Below are positions 47,149 to 59,885 of a stretch of DNA of 64,000 nucleotides, one piece after another. Source of the stretch: Monoplex corrugatus (Eukaryota > Mollusca > Gastropoda > Littorinimorpha > Ranellidae); assembly GCA_030674185.1 (NCBI GenBank), contig JAPXFY010000013.1, forward strand, positions 56,786,517 through 56,850,516, written 5' to 3'. The translations under genes were made by a program, and so were the position numbers. Below the pieces are notes generated by a model that did no database searches, was not told the origin of the DNA, and saw nothing but the letters and a program-made list of their open reading frames with translations. Numbering within the stretch: position 1 is the stretch's first letter; every line of letters begins with the position of its first letter.

Positions 47149-49549
47149 GTGAGAACGTATATGTTACATACGTTTACATTAACAGGAAGATATCATAGAC
47201 ATACCAGACAGTTTTGTTGTGGGAATTCTGATAAACACTGGACATTCGAACGTTTCTATAGTGACGTATAAGTCACAACATGGATTTGTTGATCCCACAA
47301 ATTTAAGGCAGTTTTTAAAGTTCAGTTTTCTTCATATCAGATCCTGTTTTAGCAAGATTTGAATTTGAAACAATCAGATTGGGTCTCCAGATATCTGTAA
47401 AATGATTGGGTATTGTGTTTTATGGACAAATCAGTAGATTAAGTCTTGTAAGTCTTTATAATATCTCCCTATTGTCATGCTTTTTTTAATTTGGTTAGTG
47501 TTGACAAGTTTTGACCATTAGAATGACTGTCAGGGAGTGACCAGCAAGTAAGCCAAACGTAGACAGATTGTCATCAGTAGTATGTTTTTGAAGGACATGT
47601 ACCTGTAGTCAGGGCTGGATCTGGGACAAGTGAGGGAGACGGTCACACACAGGGTCTAGGGGCACAGTCCTTTGTAGGGATCAGGGGCAAGGCTCCCCCA
47701 AGCTGAAGTATTTTTTGCATTTGAAAGAAAAAAAGGCCTAATATGGAGTCATTTCTTTTCGTCTCATGAAAAACAATTGAAACTGCAAAATGCTAAGGGC
47801 ACCACTGATGACCTCGTGACGAGTTTCTTACAACTCTCCCACTTCTGCCACTCTCTGGATACTGCTGAAGTTCAGACCTGTCTACGTTTGGATGTTGTCT
47901 CTCATCACTTCTCCTGTCTCCCGTGTTTATACCCTGGGGCTGTGCCTTGCATGATGGCTTTTGCGAGGCCTGAAAGTCTTGTCGTGCCAGCATCACTTTA
48001 TTTTGTGTTGGTTGTTATAATCATGTGATATGTCTCAGGCTGGAAAGCTTGGAATAGCCCATCCCTCTCCAAACTTGACACAGCTGAACAGTCACTCTGG
48101 TAAAAAAACATGAGGCAGTTGAGCTCCTGAGAGCCTCCTCTACCTTGGCCATTGGCATCTTTGAAGAACTTATCCACCCAATAATGTCATGTTAACATCA
48201 CCCAACCCCAACCCCACTCTCACCCCCTCACCCCCATTATTTAGTCCACCAGCTGAGGTAATGTTCTGGGGTTGTGGCACCTAGAGCCAGTCATGAAGGA
48301 TGTAGGAGATAGGTGGAAACCAATATTTTCCCCATCCATGGTAGGAGTAGGATGCAGCTGTCAGAGAACAAAGATACTGCCCCTTTTCAGAGGCAAAACG
48401 CTCCTTCCAGATTCTAAGTTTAGAACATTAATGTGTTGCTGTTGTTTTTATACTGCTTTTGTAAGTGTTCTCTCAGAAAATGACGAAGAGAGTTGCTGCT
48501 GTCGGTGAGCAGTTGTCAAGAATGAAAGAAGAAGAGAGTTAGCTGATTAACACTTGATCTAACCAACCTTGCTAGACTGAAATGAAGGGCAACGCTTTAA
48601 GTAGGACACTTCATTTTGCATAAAGCAATGTTCAGCTAGAAAGACCGTCAATGTTTAGTGTAATGCGCAATGTTCGTTTTTAGTTAAGGCGTTTACGTCT
48701 TGCTCATTCTATTAGTGCCAGTGCTCCATACAATTATGTCATAGAAACCCACTTATGATCAAGTCAAGTCACCATACATCCCTGTTGCGCACTCTCTCAC
48801 AGAAGTTTTTATCCCTGTAATCATTATTCCCTTAACCCATCCTCCACCCCTCATGCTCAATATCAACAACAACAACAACAACAACAACAACACACATCAT
48901 CATCATCGTATTTACACTATGATCCTTTTGGATTTTATCCATCGAATTGTATCCATGACGTCATCGCATCAATGACCATAGATCAAAGTGTACAGATGTA
49001 CAGCTTGGCTTTCCACAAGGCTCATTTTTTTTTACTGAGCTCTGTTTGCATTGTACAGAAAACATATCTTTGTTGATCATGGAGAAGTGTATTTCAGACA
49101 TTAAAAGTTGACTGACAGAGGGTAAACTCAAACTGTTTCATGACAAAATAGAAACCCTCCTCATCAAGTCAAAAAAAACCCCTCTTCTGTAGTTGCACAG
49201 ACAGCTCAAATACATTCTGGCAGTACTAACATTCTATTCACATCTTCAGCTGGGGACTTAGGTTTTATAATCTCTGATGATATTTCACTTGAGTTTCATG
49301 TCTCCAACCTTTGTTGCTCGGGGTATCTACATATTCGCTGCGTTAGCCTTTCAATAATTATGGTAATAATAAAAATAACATTCATAAGGCACTAAATCTT
49401 GATTCCAGAATCAAACTAAGGCTCACACTTCCAGCATTCACTAAAGCAAACACCCAACAACTACCAGAACTCCGAAGCACAAGGAACACTCATACTGGGA
49501 GGGGTAAGACAGGAGGAGATGGGACAGATGACCCCTGACCCAAGCTGTC

Positions 49550-49605
<56 letters not shown>

Positions 49606-51711
49606 ACACACACACGCACGCACACACACACACACACACAACACACACACACACACGCACTGTTCCAATATATTATCTCTCTTTTTCTCTTCTCTTTCCC
49701 CTTCTCGCAATTATTTACTTCTTTCACTGTCTCTGTCTTGCATTTTTTCTATCTATACGTGGTCACTCACGCAGCCAATATACCGGTCTGTGCCTATGAA
49801 CTGTCCAAATTAAAGTACTGCAATTTTCGCCTTTGTGGCTGCCCATAGAACATTCTCAGCAAGCTACAAAAGCTTCACAATTCTGTTACATGACTAGTTC
49901 CTAAAATAACCATGCTCAGTACCTTCCTTGCAAACTTGAATGATTTCCAGTCCAAACAAGGGAAGAATGCAAACTCACAAATCTATGTTACAACTTTTTC
50001 TCTGCAACCACCCTTGCCTGAAAAAGTGGAAGGCCTTTCCACTAGAAATATTGGGAACTCCACAACGATGTTGCTTCATTTTGAAAGACGTGTCATGGTC
50101 GAATCGCCCAGTCACAGAGAGTTCACTGAACATCTGAAGCCTTTGATGGTCTTGGAGATGCCAGCTTCAGATTAATAGTCTGTATTACTACGGATACCAT
50201 GTGGCTCTTCTTGCCGTCGTTGAAGAAGAAAATGTATAATTTGATATAGATTCCTTTGACGCCCAGTACTGGGTGATTCACACCGGCATTAAGACAAATT
50301 ATAGAACCCATTGACACCAGCATTTAAGAGACATCATAGAACCTATTGACACCAGCATTTAAGAGACATCATAGAACCTATTGACACCAGCATTTAAGAG
50401 ACATCATAGAACCCATTGACACAAGCATTTAAGAGAAATTACAGAACCCATTGACACCAGTATTTAAGAGAAATTGCAGAACCCATTGACACCAGCATTG
50501 AAGAGAAATTATAGAACCGATTGACACCAGCATTTAAGAGAAATCATAGAACCCACTCACACCAGCATTTAAGAAATATGATAGAACCAGTTGACACCAG
50601 CATTCAAGAAAAATTGTAGAACTCCTTGACACCAGCTTTTAAGAGACTATATAGAACCCATTAACACCAGCATTTAGGAGAAATCATAGAACCCATTGAC
50701 ACCAGCATTTAAGAGACATTGTAGAACCCACTGACACCAGCACTTAAGAAAAATTATAGAACCCATTGACACCAGCATTTAAAGAGAAATTACAGAACCC
50801 ATTGGTTATAGAACTTACTGACACCAGCATTAAAAAAACTATAGCACCCATTGACACCAGTATTGAAGAGAATTTATAGAACCCATTGACACATGATCAA
50901 GAGAAATTACTGATCCCACGCTTATGTAGAACATTAAATCCTAAACAGCAAATCAGGGTTATGGGCAAACTTAGTGCATTTGTCATGACTACTCTCGATC
51001 ATTTTTCAACATATAGCATGTATTTGTAGTGCTGATAGGGTTCCTTCAGTCGGTGTAACACAGTTTCGTGGCACTGAAACTCAAACTTGTATTGATACAG
51101 TTGTAGGAAAAGAAAAGTGCTGAAGCAACACTCTGATACCATTTTGATCCATGATGTTGATTCTTCATGAAATTCATTGACCTGGTTACCTGAATTTTTT
51201 TTTCAGGAGTCATAGAAACACCTGGTTGGATTGATGGTGACAAATACAGAGACAACATGAACAGCTGCGTTACACTGAGCATACCAGAAGATCATGTGCT
51301 AATGATCAGTATTGTTAATGCTGATCTACGAGAATATGATTACATCATTATGTACTCTTTTGCTAACTGCACGGAAGAGAACATCCACTGTTATTATTCG
51401 TCTGCTTATTCGAACTGCAGAATACCCGATGTGATAAACTTTGCCAGAACAGTTTCCTTTGGATTTTACAGTGATGCAAACGAGCAGGGAATGGGATTCC
51501 GTCTGTTGTACTCTTTTCATAAGAGTTCTGAAGTACCCCATCAACTGCCTGATTTCAAGTGGGACTGCAACGTATCCTATTATAATTCTTTCAAGCAACA
51601 TTTTGTATGTCGTCCTGATTTCTTCTGCTCCGACAATAAAGATAAGGTAATGCTTTTAAGAAGGAAACACATTTGTGTGTACATATGTGTGTGTGTGTGT
51701 GTATGTATGTA

Positions 51712-51795
<84 letters not shown>

Positions 51796-54700
51796 GTGTG
51801 TGTGTGTGTGTTTGTTTGTGTCTGTGTCCGTGTATTTTTCTTTCTGTGATCTGTCGTCTATGTGTAAGTTTGTAAGTTTGTATTGGAATTCAAAACTAAA
51901 ACCTCAGAACATATCATAATTGAGCTATAAAACATAGACCGGTTAATAACAGTTGATACAGCAGTCAATGACTTCAAAAGTTGATGATTTTCCACTTCAA
52001 GCTTTCCTCGTCAACACTAATGGAAATATACATGCATGAATAAATAAGAATTTTACAGGCAAAGACATACATTGCAACATGAGGTTGTGAATTATCTTTC
52101 TTGAGGAATTTATGTAAATTAATACATAAAATCTAGAGCAACTGATCCTAAAAACATATAGTTTCCTGAGTCTTTTCGTTGAGATTTAATTTTTCATTGA
52201 GTCCATTTATTCGAAAAGTATAGTTGATTTTCGATGACATTGCATAATGTACATTTCAGTCTTCTTTTGGGATGTTTGTGTGACTGCTTCTTTCAATTTT
52301 TGTCACGTACACTAAACTCGTCTGTCTAAAGATTTTCTGTGGTCAGATTTTTTTTCTAAATATCTTTCAAAGTTAGTTCCAAACGGTAGTTGGTCGTAAT
52401 TTTTTCATGGAATAGTAACACTGATGTGTTTGTACTTTTTGTTTCCAGAAACAGATAGTTTTGGATTCTCTTTTCTTTTTTTCTTTTCATTTGCATGCTT
52501 TTTCGTTCACTTTTATTCAAGGTTAATTGTTTGTTCTGAATATCATGCAACGTCCTTTTGAAAAGCATTTTAGATAAACATATTACGATGTATTCTTCTT
52601 TTGATCCTATGGATTAGTAGGCATACTGACCTTATCACCTGAAATATGTCTTCATGTTGGACACAAAACCAATCACGGAGGCACATGTTTTTCTGCTCTA
52701 ATAATGGGAAGGAATCCTGCAGCGTTGGGTTCTGCTTCTGCCGGTCCGTTTTTGGTTGAATAGCGGGTGTTGTGCCCTGTTCCGTTGTGATTGTGGCCAA
52801 CGTGCACTGCTGGCACCAGTATGCTCTGTTGCAGGCAGTGTGTTCCTGTTGGTGGTGTTGATGCCACAACTGATTAGGTTGACCTTCAGGGAATCCTTCT
52901 ATCACTTTAGTGGTCTTCCTGGTCGTCGTGGTGTCCTTGTTTCACTTCTCTGCAAAGGAGCATCGTGGGGTGTCTTCTATACAGACGTGTCCTGTCCCAT
53001 AAAGGTTTTTGAGTAGTGCGAACTGTATTCTTCGCAAAGGACAGTTCTTTAAATCTTAAAAGATTGGATACTCAATTTTGCCACGTGACGTTGCAGATCT
53101 TGCACACACATTGATGGTGGAAGAGTTCTAGCTGTTGAATGCCATTGGTAGGTAGTTTAAGTTTTACAGCAGTTAAGCAAGGCAGTCAGGACTATGTTTT
53201 TGTACACAGCAATCTTTGTGTGAAGCCAGGAGCCATAGTTTTTCATCACAACGTCTTTGTTAGCCTTCGAAACGAAGACTAAGTCGCAAAGATTGACAGC
53301 ACTATATACATGTAAGTATCAAGAGTCCTCCATTGCTGCTGACTATACTACCCAAGTAATATAGTTTAGATTCTTGACCACCTGCTTGTTGATGGAACTG
53401 AAGGTGATGGAGGGCCAGAAGTTTGTGATTGTATTGGCTGAATTATCGCTTCTGTCTTGCTAAGGCTAAATTTAAGGCAGAAGCGTTTACATGCTTTAAC
53501 AAACTGGTCACTGATAAGCTGGATGACCCCATGCGAGTCAGTGCCTGGTCATTTGCAAGGAGCAATTTCCACAGGACACCTTTGAGCACGTTGGTGTTGT
53601 TTTGGAGTCTCCACAGGTTGAAGTTTTCCATCTGAGTGGAAGTGGATGTACATCTTCATGTCAAAGTCTGAACGTTTTTGTTTGAGACACTTCTCTTACA
53701 GCTGGCATGTGTCAAACACCATCTTACTCGTGCTTCTTCCACTACGAAATAGCAAAAGAGACTTAGCAGTGATGTACAATAGGATAAGTGTTGCAATGGC
53801 GTCCTGAGATACTGTTGACTTCCTCTTGAAACTATATGTAGATTAAAACATATTGCACTGATGTGCATGTGGGTTTTAACAGCTATTTTGTTTTAATTTC
53901 CGAACTGTATGAAATGTTGTGTTGAAAAATAGGTGTGTTAAAGGAAACCTGTTTTGTTTTCTGAACTCTTGTGGTTTGACCAACTTTTTGTGTGCGGGTT
54001 ACTTTTATTGTATATCTTTAATGTTGACCAGATTGGATGCCATGGGAACAAGCTGTGTGGAATGAATTTGTTGACCCTTGGACACAACTGTTATCGCTAC
54101 ATTGAGGTCAAATCCTTGACCAGTTGGAATGATGCCGCAGACATATGCACAAGTTATGGAGGGCGCCTTGCTGTTCTGAACGACCCCTTGAAATGGGACA
54201 ACGTGATGAACTTCACCAAGACACGAGATGTGCCCATCCCCACTTTCATTGGCCTCAGAATGGCGGCGTCGGTTCAGTTGCCTGAAATGTAAATCATTTG
54301 ATTTATAAACGTAACATTTATTAAACGAGTTTGTTTTCTGACCAGTGTTTGGGTTAGGGTTACTTGTATTAGGTGATATGGCGCTTCGTCATCCTACTAT
54401 CGATATTTGTAGTTGAAGCGAGCAAAAATAATTATCTGCTATTTATTGCATCTTGCACATTATTTAAGCTTAAAAGGATCCTGCAGGAAAGGGTCCATTT
54501 ATCTCTATCAGTGCCCTGCGTTGTAAGGTGTGCCTGTTTCTAATATTACGGACTTCAAATCAAAGTGGAACAGTAACACAGTGGTTAAATGCACTTGCAT
54601 TGAAAGCAAAATGTTCCGAGTTTCAATCAGGGATTTCCCTCTCCCATCCTCTCCAATGGCTGTCTAAGAAGTAGTCTTTAAGTCGAGATGATGAACCAAG

Positions 54701-57700
54701 TTCCATATGCAACATACAGTATGAGCAAGGAAAAGAACCACAACAGCAAAAGAGTTGTAAGTGGTTAAAACGCTGCAGAAATTTCATAAGTAAAAATGAA
54801 GACTTGATTTTAAAAAAATCGCTGGTACTGTGTTATGCTGAGGCAGGATGCTGTCCCCAGCCTGAATTTCTCACAGTACATCGATTGTAATGAAAACAAA
54901 ATCCTGAAATGAAACTTTCAATTCGACTGTAGATACCAAAATCTGGAACTACCAGAACCCTACAAATAAAACAGATAAATTGAAGGGTTCTCAAATTTGA
55001 ACATAGCAATACGTGAGATAACTGTTTGACTTTGTCAAATTCAAACATCAATATGTGAGGTAATTTTTTTACCTTTACAAAGTTTAAACACAACAATACC
55101 TGACGTAATTATTGTAGCTATCTCAAAGTTCAAACATAACTGTACATGAGAGAATTGTGGCCATGTCAAAGTTCAAACATAACAGTGCATGTGGTAGTTA
55201 TGGCCATGTCAAAGTTCAAACATAACAGTACATGAGATAATTATGGCCATCTCAAAGTTCAAACAACAGTGCATGAGGTAATTGTGGCCATCTCAAAGTA
55301 CAAACACAACAGTCATCATTATCATCGTGCATCTTGCTTGCATGGCGTTGGCAATCATGTCCGTCATTACGAATCTATCTTTTGTCACTGCAACTATATC
55401 TCCTAAACTTTCTGTCCTCATCAACTCTGCAAAACCGTCCAATATTTTCTCCCCGAGTCTGCCCAGTGCTCTTATGCCTTCCAGGTTTTCTATTGTGACT
55501 AGGTGCTCAAATTTTCTTGCATCATAAAATGTCCTATAAATAATGTTTATCTATTCCTAATCTTCTTCATTAATACTCATTTTATGTTTGCCTCTTTCAA
55601 GACTGTTTTATTTGTTTTCGTTGCTGTCCACAAACTTTCCTAATATTCTTCTTAGAAACCACATTTCAGCTGCCTCAATCTTGTTCTGACGTTGCGTGTT
55701 AACTACCCACGCTTCGCATCTGTACAACAGTATTGGTTCTGTATAACACTGAAGAATTCTGTTCCTGATGTTAGTTGATATGTGTTTGTTGATAAGAATG
55801 CATTTCCTTTTCTGAATATATGCTATTTACTCTTGCAATTTCTGCTGACTATGTTTAACAAGCATCTCCCACCTAGTGAGATGATTATTCCCAGATACTA
55901 ACTTATCAACTTGTCTCAATGTTGTGCCGTTTGCTGTTATTTTGCATAAGGGGATTTCTTGTTTTTTTCTGATTACCACAAGTTCAGTCTTCTTGCTATT
56001 TAGTTCTAGCCATTTATTTCTGCTTTCTGTATCTGTTATATTCACAATATTTTGTTGGTCTTTTGTTTTCATTTTCTGCAATTAGAACGATGCCATCTGC
56101 ATAACAAAGATTGTTTATCATTTTTCCTCTAACCGTTATTCCAGGGAATTCTTCTAAGTCTCTTATGATGGTTTCGTTGTAAAATGAAAACAAATATGGT
56201 GGCAGAATACATCCCTGCCTAACCAAAAAAAGCTATATCATTTTCTACACCCATTGCTGCTCTTTCTTCCCAATACACAATCCTTATTATTCGTAGATAT
56301 TTTCCATCAATATTAAGCTTTTCCATTTGGTTAATCAGTTCTTTGTGTCTAATCCAGTCAAAAGCTTTAACATATATTAACAAAACAAATATAAATCCTT
56401 ATTCAACTCAGTTAATCCTTCTATGAGAGTTCTTAAAATGTATAGGATATTATTAGTTCCTTTCCCTTCAACTAATCGACATATTCTTCTGCCATTTCTG
56501 TTTTGATTTTGTTGTTTGTCCTCATCATGATTATTCTTAATAGGATCTTTGTCACATAACTCACTGAGCTGATTGTACGATGGAATTCTCATTCTATGGC
56601 CCCTGCTTTCTTTGGAAGTGCAGTGAACATTGATTTTGACATATTTTTATGGATTTTTACAGTGTCATGAATTTCATTCAGGAGGACTGTTACAGTTTCA
56701 ATATCAAATTCATGTAGAGCCCCAATCATTTCATTTTTAATATTGTCTGGTCCTGTGTTTTTCCTGGTTTCATCTTTTTCAATGCTGCTCTAACATCCTC
56801 TTTCATTATTGGTGGTCCTTTAACATTCTTTGTTATGTGCTCCTTCTTTCTGCTATCGTCAAAAAGGTCTTTAATGTACTCTCCTCATCTATCTGACATT
56901 TTGGGTTTTTCCCCGTAATTATCGTACCATCTTTAGATTTTAAGCAACCAATCAAAGTGCACATCTTTTTCCTGTGGGGAATTATTTCAATCTTCTGTGC
57001 ATTAACTTAAGGATTTGTTTTATGTCGGTCTTCTGCTTCTTTGCATTCGTTTCTAAACAAGCTTCCTTAGCTTCACTGCACCTGTTCCTTATCTCCTTCT
57101 AAAACTTTTTGTATTCTTCCTGTTTTCCCTGTACCCTCCTCCATTCATCCATCAAGCCTAAAATTTCCTTTCTCATCATGTTTTCTTTGGTTTTTATTCA
57201 GCTCTGGGGATTTCTTCACAAGCTTTATATACTGAGTTTCTCACCTTTATCCATTGTTCCTCACTGTCAACAATGTCCTCCAGAGCACTGAAATTCTTTT
57301 TTGAATATATACGCTTAATTTTTCCACAATTGATTCATCTAAGTGTCCAAGATTTAGTTTGAGGTTATTTTTTATTTGTTTTCTTCTCTTTAGTTTCAGT
57401 CTAAATCTTCCCATTACAGGTTGTGGTCACTGTTGCAGTCTGCGCCTGGTAGTGTTTTGTTGCTCCTAGGAAAAACTTTGTAAATATTTTTTTTCATCAG
57501 AAAGCAGTCTCAATCTGATTTCTCACGTCGTCTCCTAGATTCAACCATCTCTATTTTCGTCTGTTATGCAGCTCAAACCAAGTGGGTTTTTTTACATTGA
57601 ATTCATTTACTTCTGCCCAGTCATCAAGTTTTTCTCCCCCTTTCATTTCGCGTGCCAAGGCCATGACGTTCAAGTATGTTATCTACTTTTTCCTGTCGTA

Positions 57701-59546
57701 CTCCAGCATTAAAATCTCACATAACAGAACATAGGTAATTGTGAATTTAAATCTTCATCAATAAGATGTTATCACCAGTATAGTTGAGGGTGGGTTCGTG
57801 GTTTAAGTAATTTTGCTTAATTGCTAATATTCCCTTCTTTACTCATCATACTTACTTTGTGCATTTGCGCAGGTATCAACACACTTGGATATGGGCAGAT
57901 GACACTTTGGCAGTGCGTTATAATATCAGTTTTCGCAATGTGGACCCGACATACTGCTCAGCTATTACTGATCTCACTCCAACTCTGAACATGACTTCTT
58001 GTAAAAAGGAACAAAAGGCTGCTTTCCTATGTGAAACAGACTGCACCACATCGAGTCAAATCAAACATGTCACCACAATTTCCTTGCCTACCCCTTCTAC
58101 CTGGAACTCTGAGAACATGGCGACGTGTCGATTTAACCAAACCACCCACACGTTTCTGGCTTGTGACGTCAGCACGAACTGTTCCGCTGCTAATCAGCGC
58201 GAGTCCTTGATATGCAGCAGTAGGTTCTCTCCCTCTGTTCCTTTCTTCACGTGCATGAACAAGCAGCGCGTGCCATACACGCTTGTGTGTAACTTTCAGA
58301 AGGACTGTTGTGATGGCAGTGATGAAGACTTCTGTAAATTCCGAGCATGCGAGAGCAGAAAGTATTATACATGTGCTGATAAGAAACAGGTGAGTACTGG
58401 CTGGATTAACAAACAAACAGACAAACAAACAAAAACAGACAAACAAACAAAAACAGACAAACATACACTAAAGAATATTATCCAACAGTTTCCGTTCTTA
58501 TGACATGATGTATACATGTACTGCCCAATTTCATTTAACATGCAGATGTTATCTTTTGCCACCAACCCCAACACATATTCTCCACCTCCAGCTGCTCACA
58601 GATGCGGATGGGAGAGGAAAATATTTTTCCTGCTCATATCGATGTGTTCAAGTCCCTAAACGCTGTAATGTATTGTATAGTGGGGTCATTTAAACGCATC
58701 ACCAGTGTGAAACCAGGTGTGAGATAGCTCTGAATGCATCTGGTGCTATTTTTTTAATGAAAACATATGTATCTGTCCATTTACCTGATGATTATTGATG
58801 TTTAACAAGTGATACAACAGGGGGAGAAAGTTGTTTGATTGCAGTTATCTGTGTATAGTAGGTATTTGTAATTTTGTTTCCATAACAGATCAGTATAAAA
58901 AGAGTTTCGGTATTCAGAACTCATAAGTTATGAGAACCTCAAGACCAATCAATCTGTAGACTTTACGCAAAGTAAAACTGAAACTGCAGGTAGTTTACCT
59001 GTTACAGAAAACATGTCTTGTACTGACATTATCATTCATAATGAGAGAGACCAATTCTGATTTTCTTCCACACGAAGATGTTTTTTTTACCGTTGTCATT
59101 GTTCCAAGTATACTGAATTTGTTCTTTTGTCGTCTTTTGTGTTTTTTGACAAACAAAAGCCAGTGAGTTGAATATTAGTGCCAGTCTTGTTTTGTCAATT
59201 CAATACATACTGTATTCCATTTTTTCATGTATTTCTTGTTTCTACACATAACTGTTAATGTTTGTATTCAATTATCAATATAGGATATATAAGATCTAAG
59301 AAAAGAAACCTGTTTGCTTCTGAATTTGTGGTACACAGTGTATCTCCCGCAAACAAGTGTGTGACAAACGCAGTGACTGTGTGGACAAAAGTGACGAGGC
59401 CAAGTGTCAGCAGCGCATTTTACCCTCTGAACTGATGTCCAACAGTGTGCAGCCTCCAGCCCGGATTGACTTCACTGGTTATGGGAATTTTACGGTCACC
59501 CGTCTTTCCAACTTCTCGTGCCCTGAGACCCACTTCCTCTGCCCTG

Positions 59547-59597
<51 letters not shown>

Positions 59598-59709
59598 ACA
59601 CACATACACACACACAAAGACATACATATTCATAACACACACTCACACATACACAGACACAGACACACACATACACACACAAACACACACACGCGCACGC
59701 GCTCTCGTG

Positions 59710-59742
<33 letters not shown>

Positions 59743-59822
59743 CACACACCACACATACAAACACATACAAATTCATAACTCACACACACACACAGAGAAT
59801 CACACACACAGCATCACACATA

Positions 59823-59885
<63 letters not shown>

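Larger units (their letters stand above)
47149..51206 (+). other. right-copy intron after the start exon
   Basis: About 4 kb, mostly alignable with left-arm 19736-23737. Holds a conserved block at 47777-48028 (see rejected items), a CA array at 49549-49662 and a minisatellite at 50279-50905. No exon supported. Confidence 0.65.
51647..54031 (+). other. right-copy intron with TG array and LINE tail
   Basis: Starts with a (TG)n array at 51668-51817 shortly after the donor. It continues through AT-rich sequence, and holds a minus-strand LINE remnant at 52570-53800. No exon seen. Confidence 0.7.

Noticed and set aside
47777..48028. 70-80-codon frame conserved with 22826-23038 on the opposite strand (ends VVIIM in both)
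   Set aside because: Conserved between arms like the surrounding intron, with no splice context or domain. It could be an old repeat; not enough to call a gene.
50279..50905. Regular ~36-bp repeats reminiscent of a CRISPR array
   Set aside because: Units are contiguous without unique spacers, in an intron of an animal gene; this is a minisatellite.
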